DNA from: Bacteroidia bacterium
GTDB taxonomy: Bacteria > Bacteroidota > Bacteroidia > SXHM01
NCBI GenBank assembly: GCA_022072225.1
Contig: JAJVIC010000009.1
Span: 1,230,482-1,294,481, forward strand
Reading direction: 5' to 3'
DNA: 64,000 bases
The notes below the pieces were generated by a model. That model ran no database searches. It was not told the DNA's origin and saw nothing but the letters and a program-made list of their open reading frames with translations. Both the position numbers and the translations under genes were made by a program. Each line of letters begins with the position of its first letter. The first letter of the stretch is position 1. This document shows positions 27,499 to 35,453 of the stretch, piece by piece.

Positions 27499-27705
27499 TT
27501 ATTTTAAATCAGTAACAAGACTTACGCGATTTTTGTTCAGCCTGTAAACAGCAAACAAAACAGCAGGAATAATAAAATATAAAAAATCAGAATCAATAGG
27601 TGCTGCAGTGGTTGGTCCTGGTGGTGGTGGTGGTGGTGGCTGTGCAACTGAAAATTGTGGCACAACTAAAACAAAAAGTAAAATAAGTAAGTGTAGCTTT
27701 TTCAA
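27499..27705 (-). CDS. small PID-CTERM-like tail-anchored protein
   Basis: 68 residues. Signal peptide ending SVAQ, a run of seven Pro, then PGPTTAAPIDSDFLYF, a single hydrophobic helix and a basic end (RLNKNRVSLVTDLK). This is the layout of the PID-CTERM sorting signal of Bacteroidota: PID, a transmembrane helix, then basic residues. Such signals are thought to be processed by an exosortase-like enzyme; none is in this window. Only 8 bases separate it from the giant T9SS gene, so they are probably co-transcribed. The Pro run is coded by a GGT trinucleotide repeat at 27620-27640 that may vary in length. What it does is unknown. Confidence 0.7.
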   Translation of the reverse strand: MKKLHLLILLFVLVVPQFSVAQPPPPPPPGPTTAAPIDSDFLYFIIPAVLFAVYRLNKNRVSLVTDLK

Positions 27706-28042
27706 CGATAGATGGTTGATAAAATTTATTTAGTGTTGCAATTTTAGTTAAAAATGCAATTCGATTAAAACTTGTTTTTCGCAATTAAACAAGGATTAAT
27801 AATAGATTAACACGAAAAAAATCAATATCGACAAATCGTGTATGTAGTGATAGTTTTTGTAATATTCACCGAGTTACGGATAAATAATAATTTGACTGAT
27901 GTGTTGAAAAAATACTACGTTGTTGAATAATATAATTTTTGCTTAATGAATATTAAAATTGAATGGAAAAAGGTTGAAGTATTTTGAACTTTTGCAACTG
28001 ATCTCAGTATTAGTGTAATTACGTTGTATAAATTATATTTAA
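27706..28042. other. AT-rich divergent intergenic region
   Basis: 337 bases between the giant-protein operon (-) and the YkgJ gene (+). It must hold both promoters. I see no ORF, tRNA, clear hairpin or well-formed TTG/TAnnTTTG pair that I could place with confidence. Confidence 0.6.
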
Positions 28043-28612
28043 GTGCAAGAAAAAATAAAAGCAATAGAACAGGTTTTTGAAGAACTGGATAATGAGATAA
28101 CTGTTTTTCAAAGCCAGACAAAATTGCATTGTGTTGCAGGCTGCGGACTTTGCTGCAAAAAGCCTGATATTGAGGCTACGCCTTTAGAGTTTCTTCCGTT
28201 TGCTCACTATCTCTATCAGAAAGGCGAAGCTGAAAAGGTGTTAGAGCAATTAGAAAATAATCCTCAGGATATTTGCATCATCTTTAAAGCATTTGAAACT
28301 GCCAATGGCGGAACTTGTACCGAGTATAAATACCGAGGCTTAATTTGCCGCCTGTTCGGTTTCTCGGCCAGAATTGATAAATATGGAAAACCTGAACTGG
28401 CTACCTGCAAGATAATAAAAGAAACACAAGCCGAAGATTATAATAAAACAGTGAACGGAATAGGCGAGGGGCGTATTGCTATACCTGTAATGCGCGATTA
28501 TTATTTTAAACTGCGAGCTATTGATGCCAGCCTTACGGATAAGTTTTATCCAATCAACATTGCCATTAAAGAGGCAATAGAAAAGGTCTTGTTGTATTAT
28601 TCCTATCGTTGA
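28043..28612 (+). CDS. YkgJ family cysteine-cluster protein
   Basis: 189 residues from a GTG at 28043; no in-frame ATG is available nearby. The family's Cys cluster is clear: CVAGCGLCCKKPDIEATPLE, then GGTCTEYKYRGLICRLFGF and ATCKII, together seven or eight Cys that likely bind a metal or an Fe-S cluster. These proteins (PF03692) are cytoplasmic with no firmly known function; some may help oxidise or build metal centres. It stands alone, followed by a palindromic repeat array rather than a normal terminator. Confidence 0.85.
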   Translation: MQEKIKAIEQVFEELDNEITVFQSQTKLHCVAGCGLCCKKPDIEATPLEFLPFAHYLYQKGEAEKVLEQLENNPQDICIIFKAFETANGGTCTEYKYRGLICRLFGFSARIDKYGKPELATCKIIKETQAEDYNKTVNGIGEGRIAIPVMRDYYFKLRAIDASLTDKFYPINIAIKEAIEKVLLYYSYR

Positions 28613-28649
28613 TAAGCTAAATTTTACAATTATATGCCCATAATACCCC

Positions 28650-28892
28650 ATGTATGGGGTGTTAAGCACCTAATATATGGGCTTTAAACATTCTTATACA
28701 GGCTTTAAGTACACTAAAAATAGTATTTAAGTACCAAAGATTAGTGCTTTTAAAGCCACTATAAGTGGCTTTAAAACCTATTTGTTTATGGTTTAAGAGC
28801 CTATTCTATGGTACTTTAGACACCTTACAATGGGTATTATGGTACTCAATATAGAGCTCTTAATACCTGTTTTTCAGTACCTGATAAATGGG
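28650..28892. repeat. degenerate tandem array of ~22-bp palindrome-like units
   Basis: About ten units of 20-25 bases, each near the pattern ATrGG-nnTTTAAg-nnCC. Examples are GGTGTTAAGCACC at 28658, GTGCTTTTAAAGCCAC at 28744, AGTGGCTTTAAAACC at 28764, GGTTTAAGAGCC at 28790 and GGTACTTTAGACACC at 28810. Units are partly self-complementary around TTTAAA. The array fills the space between the YkgJ and MBL genes, which converge. Unit limits were set by eye. Confidence 0.6.
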
Positions 28893-28904
28893 TTGACTAA
28901 AAGA

Positions 28905-29753
28905 TTATGCAGCGAAAAACTCTTTCAGCGAAAACTTTTCTTTCAGTCTTACTCCTTTATCGGTATGCTGAACCGTGCAGCATTCATTTATCGGGTCGTG
29001 TTCCAGAAACAGAATGTATTCTTCATCGGCAGCGCGTTTCATAAACGGCTCGCGTTCCTGCATGGTAAGCAGAGGGCGGGTATCGTACCCCATTACATAG
29101 TTTACCGGAATGTGTCCTACTGAAGGCATCATGTCTGCCATGTAAACCAATGTTTTGCCTTTGTATTTGATGTGTGGAACCATCATGCCATCGGTATGTC
29201 CGTTAGCAAACATTACTGATATATTTTCGGTTATACGTTCACCGTCAGTTAAAAATTGAAGTTGTCCGCTTTCATTTATCGGTAAAATATTTTCCGATAA
29301 AAAACTTGGCTTTTCTCTCGGGTTTGGTTCGGTTGCCCACTTCCAGTGCCGTTCTGAGCTATAGTATACTGCATTTTTAAATGCCGGTTCATAACCTGTT
29401 TTGTCTTTGTTAAATTGTATGCTTCCTCCGCAATGGTCAAAATGCAGGTGCGATAAAATCATGTCTGTTACATCATTGAAACTAAAACCTGCGGCATTCA
29501 GTGATTTCTCAAGCGTGTCGTTACCATGCAGGTAATAATATCCGAAAAACTTTTCGCTTTGCTTGTTCCCCATTCCGTTGTCAATTAGAAAAAGACGATT
29601 GCCGTCTTCAATCAATAAGCAGCGCATAGCCCATGAGCACATATTGTTATCATCTGCCGGATTTAGTTTATTCCAGATTGATTTAGGAACAGTGCCAAAC
29701 ATGGCGCCACCGTCTAATTTAAAATGACCTGCGTTTACAGAATATAGTTTCAT
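28905..29753 (-). CDS. MBL-fold metallo-hydrolase
   Basis: 282 residues of the metallo-beta-lactamase fold. The metal motif ILSHLHFDHCGGSIQF lies near residues 100-114, with further ligands in FANGHTDGMM (about 180), VYMADMMPS (about 200) and LEHDP near the C-terminus, enough for a binuclear zinc site. The long N-terminal strand set before the motif, with LIEDGNRLFLIDNGMGNK, is like the lactonase/methyl-parathion-hydrolase side of the superfamily, but the substrate cannot be told. No signal peptide, so cytoplasmic. Its end touches the palindromic array. Confidence 0.88.
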   Translation of the reverse strand: MKLYSVNAGHFKLDGGAMFGTVPKSIWNKLNPADDNNMCSWAMRCLLIEDGNRLFLIDNGMGNKQSEKFFGYYYLHGNDTLEKSLNAAGFSFNDVTDMILSHLHFDHCGGSIQFNKDKTGYEPAFKNAVYYSSERHWKWATEPNPREKPSFLSENILPINESGQLQFLTDGERITENISVMFANGHTDGMMVPHIKYKGKTLVYMADMMPSVGHIPVNYVMGYDTRPLLTMQEREPFMKRAADEEYILFLEHDPINECCTVQHTDKGVRLKEKFSLKEFFAA

Positions 29754-29916
29754 TATAGTTTTTTTTTTCTTTTAGGCTGGCAAAGGTTTCGAATTAAATT
29801 GAACTTTAAAACAGGTACTTTCGTAAAGCACTTTGCATTTTTTAACAAAACCTTTGTAATAAAACTCTGTTTATAGCGTTACCTTAGTATCCGATTTAAT
29901 TTAGAAAGCCAATTTT

Positions 29917-31629
29917 ATGATGAATAATTCAGTTAGAAAACTATCAGTTCTTTTTGTGTCAGGAGTTTTTCTTTTCTCTTCCTTAAGTGTTTCAGCGCAG
30001 GAAAGAACTATTTCAGATGAAGCCAGACTTAAATTTGATGATGTCTTGTCATTACTTAAAACACGTTATGTTGACACAGTAAATTTAGACGTTTTGGTAG
30101 AAGATGCCATCAAAGGAATGATGAAAGACCTTGATCCTCACAGCGAATATTATACTGCCGAAGAGTATGAGAAAATGAATGAGCCTTTGCAGGGAAACTT
30201 TGAAGGTATTGGCGTTCAGTTCAACATTACGCGCGACACCATTGTGGTGCAATCTCCCATTTCTGGTGGTCCTTCTGAAAAGCTCGGCATCCGCTCAGGC
30301 GATAAGATTGTAAAAATTGAAGGGAAAAATGTAGCCGGAATTAAAATTACGAACAACGATGTAATTAAGAAACTGCGTGGAGATAAAGGTACAACCGTAA
30401 ATGTAAGCATATACAGACGCGGAGTAGCGGAATTGATTGAATATGCTATTGTGCGCGATAAAATTCCAATCTTCAGTGTGGATGCTTCTTATATGCTGAC
30501 ACCCGAAATCGGATACATCAAGGTAAACCGTTTTGCCGAAACAACTATGGACGAATTTCGTGCAGGATTAGATAAGCTGAAATCTAAAAACATGAAACAC
30601 CTTGTTTTGGATTTGCGTGGGAACTCTGGTGGTTATTTAAAAACCGCTATTGAATTGTCGGATGAGTTTTTGAAAGATCGTGAAATGATTGTTTATACCG
30701 AAGGTGTTTCAAGCCCTAAACGCGATTATATAGCTACCACACGGGGAGCATTTGAGCAAGGTAAATTAGTAGTGCTGATTGATGAAGGTTCGGCATCTGC
30801 TTCCGAAATTGTTTCCGGTGCCGTTCAGGATTGGGACAGAGGATTAATTATCGGGCGCAGAAGTTTTGGAAAAGGTTTGGTTCAGGGACCATTCCGTTTG
30901 CGCGATAATTCATGGCTGAAGATTACAACAGCTCGTTATTACACACCAACCGGACGTTGCATACAACGCCCGTATGACGAAGGTATTGATGAGTATCGTA
31001 AAGAAGATGAAAGGAGAGTGGAAAGCGGTGAGTTATTTCATAAAGACAGCATAAAACTTGCAGACTCGCTGAAGTACTATACACCAAACAATCGCATTGT
31101 ATATGGCGGTGGTGGTATTATGCCCGATATTTTTATGCCGCTTGATACTTCAGAAAACTCAAAGTATTTGACAGAAATTTATGCTCAGGGTATATTAAAT
31201 GACTTTGTAAACGAGTATGTGGATGGCAAGAGACAGGAGTTTGCGAGTCTTTATCCCGACTTTGAAACATTCGATAAAAAGTTTACAGTTGACCAGAAAC
31301 TGTTTGCTGAATTTTTAGAATATGCCGATAAAAATATGGCTGAAAAATCTAAACAGGATTCTATTACCGTTCAGAACGAAGATGGCGAGGATGTGAAAGT
31401 TCCGAATAAAAAAGTTACCGGTGATAAAACTCCGGAACAAATTAAAGAAGAAGGAATAAAAACTTCAGGTGCTCATATTAAAAATCGTATCAAAGCATAT
31501 ATAGCACGTACCTTCTGGCAAACCGAAGCATTTTTCAGAGTAGTTAACCAGGCAAGTCCTGAAGTGCAGAAAGCAATTAAGGTTATTAACGATAGAACGT
31601 TTGAAGAAATGAAGATTGCGAGTAAGTAA
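29917..31629 (+). CDS. S41 family C-terminal processing protease
   Basis: 570 residues. Signal peptide (ends VSAQ), N-terminal helical domain, PDZ domain (about 85-170: GIGVQFNITRDTIVVQSPIS, LGIRSGDKIVKIEGKNV), then the S41 protease core. Catalytic Ser 294 in GSASASEIVSGAVQDW and Lys 319 in SFGKGLVQ keep the 25-residue spacing known from CtpA/Prc. A C-terminal helical extension follows. Acts in the periplasm on protein tails or cell-wall enzymes. It is a single-gene unit closed by a strong terminator at 31651. Confidence 0.95.
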   Translation: MMNNSVRKLSVLFVSGVFLFSSLSVSAQERTISDEARLKFDDVLSLLKTRYVDTVNLDVLVEDAIKGMMKDLDPHSEYYTAEEYEKMNEPLQGNFEGIGVQFNITRDTIVVQSPISGGPSEKLGIRSGDKIVKIEGKNVAGIKITNNDVIKKLRGDKGTTVNVSIYRRGVAELIEYAIVRDKIPIFSVDASYMLTPEIGYIKVNRFAETTMDEFRAGLDKLKSKNMKHLVLDLRGNSGGYLKTAIELSDEFLKDREMIVYTEGVSSPKRDYIATTRGAFEQGKLVVLIDEGSASASEIVSGAVQDWDRGLIIGRRSFGKGLVQGPFRLRDNSWLKITTARYYTPTGRCIQRPYDEGIDEYRKEDERRVESGELFHKDSIKLADSLKYYTPNNRIVYGGGGIMPDIFMPLDTSENSKYLTEIYAQGILNDFVNEYVDGKRQEFASLYPDFETFDKKFTVDQKLFAEFLEYADKNMAEKSKQDSITVQNEDGEDVKVPNKKVTGDKTPEQIKEEGIKTSGAHIKNRIKAYIARTFWQTEAFFRVVNQASPEVQKAIKVINDRTFEEMKIASK

Positions 31630-31650
31630 ACATTGAATAAACAGAACTAC

Positions 31651-31679
31651 AAAAAAAGCGGCATAAGCCGCTTTTTTTT
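31651..31679. terminator. strong hairpin terminator
   Basis: A 12-bp stem, with A-run plus GCGGC on one side and GCCGC plus T-run on the other, and an ATAA loop. It ends the S41 protease gene and also serves the convergent cupin gene. Confidence 0.9.
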
Positions 31680-31692
31680 GTTTTACATTTTG

Positions 31693-32244
31693 TTATTTCA
31701 TTGGTTCGGGAGCATCAGCATACTTTTTGTGTTTACCAGCCAGTTTGCCGAAAAAAACTGTAATCGGGAAAATAACATTTTGAACAAAGACCGGGATCTC
31801 TGTCATTGCAAACTCGGATTTATAACGCATACTGAGGTATGCAGCATCAAAGTTTCCGGGCCTGCCTCCATTTTCATTTGTTGATTTATAAATCTCTGTC
31901 AAAAAATAAACAAGATTATCAGGAGGCCTAACATATCCGGTGCATCTGAGCAAGTCATCACCCGCATTCCAGAAACGGTGAGCAACACCGGCTTTAAAAT
32001 GAACTGTTTCCCCAACACCGGCAAATTTTTCTTCACCACCTTGAAGTTTGTAACCTATTTTTCCGGTTACAACAGTCAAAGCTTCTTCTTGCCGGTAATG
32101 AACGTGCATGGGTGGTCCGGCTCCGGGTTTAATTTCGTTTTCAACTTCAAGGTATTCGCCCTTTGCATCTCTGGCAATTCCTTTAAAAATTAATTTTTCA
32201 CCGGTAATGTTTTCAATAATGTGTGGAAATTTGAATTTACTCAT
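31693..32244 (-). CDS. cupin domain protein
   Basis: 183 residues. Cupin motif 1 GAGPPMHVHYRQEEALTVVT (two His and Glu as metal ligands) and motif 2 GVGETVHFKAGVAHRFWNAG are complete. The C-terminal 60 residues include a hydrophobic segment (EIPVFVQNVIFPITVFFGKL), which might be a membrane or dimer helix. The substrate is unknown. It is divergent from a TetR gene, and the shared 99-base region holds two TetR-like palindromes, so it is the likely target of that repressor. Confidence 0.85.
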   Translation of the reverse strand: MSKFKFPHIIENITGEKLIFKGIARDAKGEYLEVENEIKPGAGPPMHVHYRQEEALTVVTGKIGYKLQGGEEKFAGVGETVHFKAGVAHRFWNAGDDLLRCTGYVRPPDNLVYFLTEIYKSTNENGGRPGNFDAAYLSMRYKSEFAMTEIPVFVQNVIFPITVFFGKLAGKHKKYADAPEPMK

Positions 32245-32289
32245 GGCTTTTTTATTATGGTGTTAGTTTGTAAAATAAGTTTCAGTACT

Positions 32290-32306
32290 TTTGGACAGTG
32301 TCCAAA
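32290..32306. promoter_or_regulatory. TetR-type operator palindrome 1
   Basis: Perfect inverted repeat TTTGGAC-AGT-GTCCAAA, 17 bases, in the cupin/tetR divergent region. Its centre is 29 bases from that of the second palindrome. Confidence 0.75.
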
Positions 32307-32318
32307 TTTAAAACATTT

Positions 32319-32335
32319 TTAGGACAACGTCCAAA
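32319..32335. promoter_or_regulatory. TetR-type operator palindrome 2
   Basis: TTAGGAC-AAC-GTCCAAA has the same arms as the site at 32290 with one mismatch, and ends 8 bases before the tetR start. Binding here should block tetR translation or transcription start, giving self-repression. Confidence 0.7.
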
Positions 32336-32343
32336 TTTATTTT

Positions 32344-32961
32344 ATGACTACCCGCGAAATCATATTAAACAGAGCGTTGGAACTGTTCAATCTAAGAGGT
32401 ATTGAAAATGTAGGAATACGTGAACTGGCAACGGATTTAAACATTCGCCCCGGAAATATAACGTACTATTTTCCCAAAAAGGAAGATATTTTGGTTGAAC
32501 TGGGAAAGCAACTTTCAGAATTAAATTCAGCCACAATCGTAAAACTTGAAAATCCTTCGATGACCGATTTTATGGAGCGTTACCGTCAGGTTTTTAATAA
32601 CCACTATGAATACCGTTGCCTGTTTCTGAGCTTTGTAAGCCAGATGCAACAGAACAAAAAGCTTTCTGAGAATTATGGTAAAGTGGAAAAAAGCAGGCTC
32701 GAAGATTTTCGTAAAATTCTGAATAAACTAGTTGAAGCTGGTTATCTGGATACTTCTGTAACCGAAGATGATATTGAGCAACTGGTTTCGTTTCTTTCTT
32801 TAGTAGCAAGGTTTTGGATTTCTGAATCCACTGTTTCGTATAAGAAATTGTCAAAGAAACAGGCTATTAATCATTACCTGAACCTGATTGGTTTTGTGTT
32901 TTCAAAACATGCAACAATAATAGGGAAGAAGCAAATTAACTCATTCCTTTCAGGTCTCTAA
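32344..32961 (+). CDS. TetR/AcrR family transcriptional regulator
   Basis: 205 residues. N-terminal helix-turn-helix: REIILNRALELFNLRGIENV, then IRELATDLNIRPGNITYYFP and KKEDILVEL, the standard TetR_N layout (residues 3-50). The C-terminal all-helical ligand domain is diverged, with a hydrophobic core (YRCLFLSFVSQMQQNKKL). It most likely represses itself and the divergent cupin gene through the two palindromes at 32290 and 32319. The inducer is not known. Confidence 0.92.
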   Translation: MTTREIILNRALELFNLRGIENVGIRELATDLNIRPGNITYYFPKKEDILVELGKQLSELNSATIVKLENPSMTDFMERYRQVFNNHYEYRCLFLSFVSQMQQNKKLSENYGKVEKSRLEDFRKILNKLVEAGYLDTSVTEDDIEQLVSFLSLVARFWISESTVSYKKLSKKQAINHYLNLIGFVFSKHATIIGKKQINSFLSGL

Positions 32962-33078
32962 TTACTAACCGAAAAAATATTTTCGGGCTGTTATACTATT
33001 TCGCTTTTCTCAGCGTTGTATTTAGTATAGCATTGTCTTTATTGAGTAAACTCTGCTGGTTTTTTTATTCTTACAACT

Positions 33079-34242
33079 ATGAAAACAGTAATCGTTTTTC
33101 TCAGCTCGTTGGTCATCTCTTCAGGACTGATGGCGCAAATTTTTCAAACATCCCAACTTTCAACCGTAATTAAAAAATGTTACACAGATTCAGTGCAGAA
33201 AACCGAACGATTGGCGGCACTTAAATTTCATAAACTGATAAACGAATATCGCAGCACCAATAAAATAGACACACTTGCCTGGGACGATACACTTTGGCTT
33301 ACTTCACGCAATCATAATATCTGGATGGGTGAAAATTCAAAACTGTCACATACACAAACAGAGGCTACCAAATATTTTACAGGTAAAGGACCTGGTGACA
33401 GGTATAATTATACTACAGCAAATAAAGGCGGAAGTTCATGGTCGGGCGAAAATGCTTTATACAACTATAATGATAATGGCTCAAGTATAGAGCAAATAAG
33501 TGAGACTATGGCAAAGACTGCATTTAATCAATGGAAAAATTCTCCCGGACATGATCAAAATATGCGTGCTCCTCAAAGCCATTCACATGGTGTAGCTTTT
33601 TATCTGGAACCCGGTGGTCCGGTTTGGGCAACTGATTTGTTTTCATACCAACGATTTGATAAACCTGATTTGTCAGTAAGTAAAGAACTGGCTTCGGCTG
33701 ATAAAACATCTCCTTCGCAGAATATAAATGACAACAAAATAAATACAGAAAAGGTAAAGAAGATTCGTGTGAAAGATGCTGTACAATTAAGTAATAATCT
33801 TCTTTCTGCACTTGAAACTAATAGTGTTGTTAAAATATGCAAGACCAATAAAAGAGCAGCCCAGCGGCATGCTAATTACATAGCATATTCTAAAAAGCTT
33901 TCCCATGAAGAAAAGAAAAATAAACCGGGCTTTTACGGGACAACAGAAAAGCAAAGAATGATGAAAGCCTCATTTGGATGGTATTTTTTTCAGCAACGCA
34001 AAACTCCGGTTTCAGAAAGTGTTGCTCAAATACAACTTACTGAAATTCCTTCAGATTTATCCGGTCTAGCCCGTGAAGTAAATACAGCTTTGGATATTGA
34101 GAAAGAATTGCAGGGTACTCCGGTAACATCGGGTTATGGCGTTGCTTTTAAACAAGCAAAAAACATACTCAATATTTACATAGTAAGAGTGGAGCGTATC
34201 AAACCTGAAATTCATCCTTCATCAGAATTAAGCAGCAAATAG
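33079..34242 (+). CDS. CAP/SCP-domain secreted protein
   Basis: 387 residues. Signal peptide (ends GLMAQ), then a CAP domain at residues about 50-200: ALKFHKLINEYRSTNKIDTL, LTSRNHNIWMGENSKLSHTQ, WSGENALYNY, AKTAFNQWKNSPGHDQNM and HSHGVAFYLEPGG, with the His and Glu cavity residues of the family. A Lys-rich linker precedes a second region (KRAAQRHANYIAYSKKLSHE, SESVAQIQLTE) that looks like a degenerate second CAP domain. Extracytoplasmic; CAP proteins bind lipids or peptides or act on the cell wall, which is not resolved here. Confidence 0.85.
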   Translation: MKTVIVFLSSLVISSGLMAQIFQTSQLSTVIKKCYTDSVQKTERLAALKFHKLINEYRSTNKIDTLAWDDTLWLTSRNHNIWMGENSKLSHTQTEATKYFTGKGPGDRYNYTTANKGGSSWSGENALYNYNDNGSSIEQISETMAKTAFNQWKNSPGHDQNMRAPQSHSHGVAFYLEPGGPVWATDLFSYQRFDKPDLSVSKELASADKTSPSQNINDNKINTEKVKKIRVKDAVQLSNNLLSALETNSVVKICKTNKRAAQRHANYIAYSKKLSHEEKKNKPGFYGTTEKQRMMKASFGWYFFQQRKTPVSESVAQIQLTEIPSDLSGLAREVNTALDIEKELQGTPVTSGYGVAFKQAKNILNIYIVRVERIKPEIHPSSELSSK

Positions 34243-34358
34243 ATTTGCTTTTTTGTTTCTGTAAGTCAGTCAGTTATTTATTTTATTAAACAATATCGAA
34301 AAATAGATGTTACAACATTTAATTAATAAACTCATTAACCAAAAACACTAAAACAATT

Positions 34359-34949
34359 ATGACAAAAACATTAGAAACATCCGGAGCAACAACTCTTACA
34401 ACAGCAGCAGAAGCACAAACAAAATGGTACTTTGATGCATCACACACGAAAGTGGAGTTTACAGTTCAACACCTTCTTATTTCGGAAGTAACCGGAAATT
34501 TTAAGGTCTTTGAAGGCAGTGTGGTATCACCTGCCGAGGACTTTATCAACAGCGATATTCAATTTTCAGTAGATATTGCCAGCATTAATACTGATAATAC
34601 TGACCGAGATAATCATCTTAAATCAGACGATTTTTTCAATGCTGAGAAATTTCCGAAGATGATATTTAAAAGTACTTCGTTCACAAAAGTGAATGGTAAT
34701 AAATATCAGTTAGCAGGAAATCTGACAATCCGTGATATTACAAAACCAATTACGTTTGATGTTATTTACAACGGAATTGCAAATGACCCATGGGGAAATA
34801 CCAAAGCCGGGTTTAAACTAAAAGGAGAAATCAACCGCTTTGATTACAACCTGAAATGGAATGCGCTTACTGAAATTGGTGGTGCAGTAGTTGGCGAAAC
34901 GGTTGAAATAGTTGCAAAAGTAGAGTTGGATAAGGAAAAAGTTAACTAA
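34359..34949 (+). CDS. YceI family lipid-binding-type protein
   Basis: 196 residues. YceI lipocalin-like barrel: KWYFDASHTKVEFTVQHLLI at the start, DIQFSVDIASINTDNTDRDN, HLKSDDFFNAEKFPKMIFKS, and NRFDYNLKWNALTEIGGAVV near the end. Unlike many family members it has no signal peptide, only a Thr/Ala-rich leader (LETSGATTLTTAAEAQT), so it may be cytoplasmic. Members bind isoprenoid-like molecules. The MarR gene follows after a hairpin and may regulate it; a pair of YceI and MarR is common in Bacteroidota, which is inference from memory. Confidence 0.9.
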   Translation: MTKTLETSGATTLTTAAEAQTKWYFDASHTKVEFTVQHLLISEVTGNFKVFEGSVVSPAEDFINSDIQFSVDIASINTDNTDRDNHLKSDDFFNAEKFPKMIFKSTSFTKVNGNKYQLAGNLTIRDITKPITFDVIYNGIANDPWGNTKAGFKLKGEINRFDYNLKWNALTEIGGAVVGETVEIVAKVELDKEKVN

Positions 34950-34955
34950 TTTAAA

Positions 34956-34985
34956 TTGTATCTTAATACGGAGGGCGTATCTTTG
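34956..34985 (+). promoter_or_regulatory. promoter of the MarR gene inside the terminator
   Basis: TTG at 34956-34958 and TATCTTTG at 34978-34985, with a 19-base spacer, match the Bacteroidota -33/-7 consensus. Transcription would begin near 34992, giving a leader of only about 13 bases before ATG 35005. Confidence 0.65.
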
Positions 34986-34998
34986 TACGCCCTCTTTT
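34971..34998 (+). terminator. terminator after yceI
   Basis: 9-bp stem GAGGGCGTA/TACGCCCTC with loop TCTTTG, followed by TTTT. It ends 7 bases before the MarR start codon, so the loop doubles as a promoter box (see next entry). Confidence 0.8.
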
Positions 34999-35004
34999 AT
35001 TAAC

Positions 35005-35451
35005 ATGAAGTTAGAAAACGAAATATTTCAGCCCAAATTTAAAAGCGAATACCAGAAAGCTGCGTTGAATATTATTTATACATGTAACTGGTTTACTTCG
35101 CAACATTCAGCTAAGCTAAAGCCGCATGGAATTACCCAGCAGCAGTATAATATACTGAGAATTTTGAGAGGTCAGCATCCTAAACCTGCATCAATAAAAC
35201 TGCTCAAAGAGCGGATGATGGATAAAATGTCTGATGCTTCGCGTTTGGTTGAAAAGTTAAGAATAAAAGGGCTTATTGATCGCAAAGTCTGTAAAGCCGA
35301 CCGCAGGAATGTTGATGTTATTATTAATGAAAAAGGTCTGGAACTTTTAAAATCGCTCGATTATCTTGACGATAATTTTAAACAGTTAATAGCTCTGAAT
35401 GATGAGGAGGTAAAGCAATTAAATGACTTGCTTGATAAACTCAGAGGATAA
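35005..35451 (+). CDS. MarR family transcriptional regulator
   Basis: 148 residues, winged helix-turn-helix: LKPHGITQQQYNILRILRGQ, then PASIKLLKERMMDKMSDASR (recognition helix), LVEKLRIKGLIDRKVCKADR (wing) and DVIINEKGLELLKSLDYLD. Full MarR length. No sensing Cys near the N-terminus stands out; Cys 28 is in the dimer helix. It probably controls the adjacent yceI and/or itself. Its end lies 2 bases from the end of the convergent lipoprotein gene. Confidence 0.92.
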   Translation: MKLENEIFQPKFKSEYQKAALNIIYTCNWFTSQHSAKLKPHGITQQQYNILRILRGQHPKPASIKLLKERMMDKMSDASRLVEKLRIKGLIDRKVCKADRRNVDVIINEKGLELLKSLDYLDDNFKQLIALNDEEVKQLNDLLDKLRG

Positions 35452-35453
35452 GT

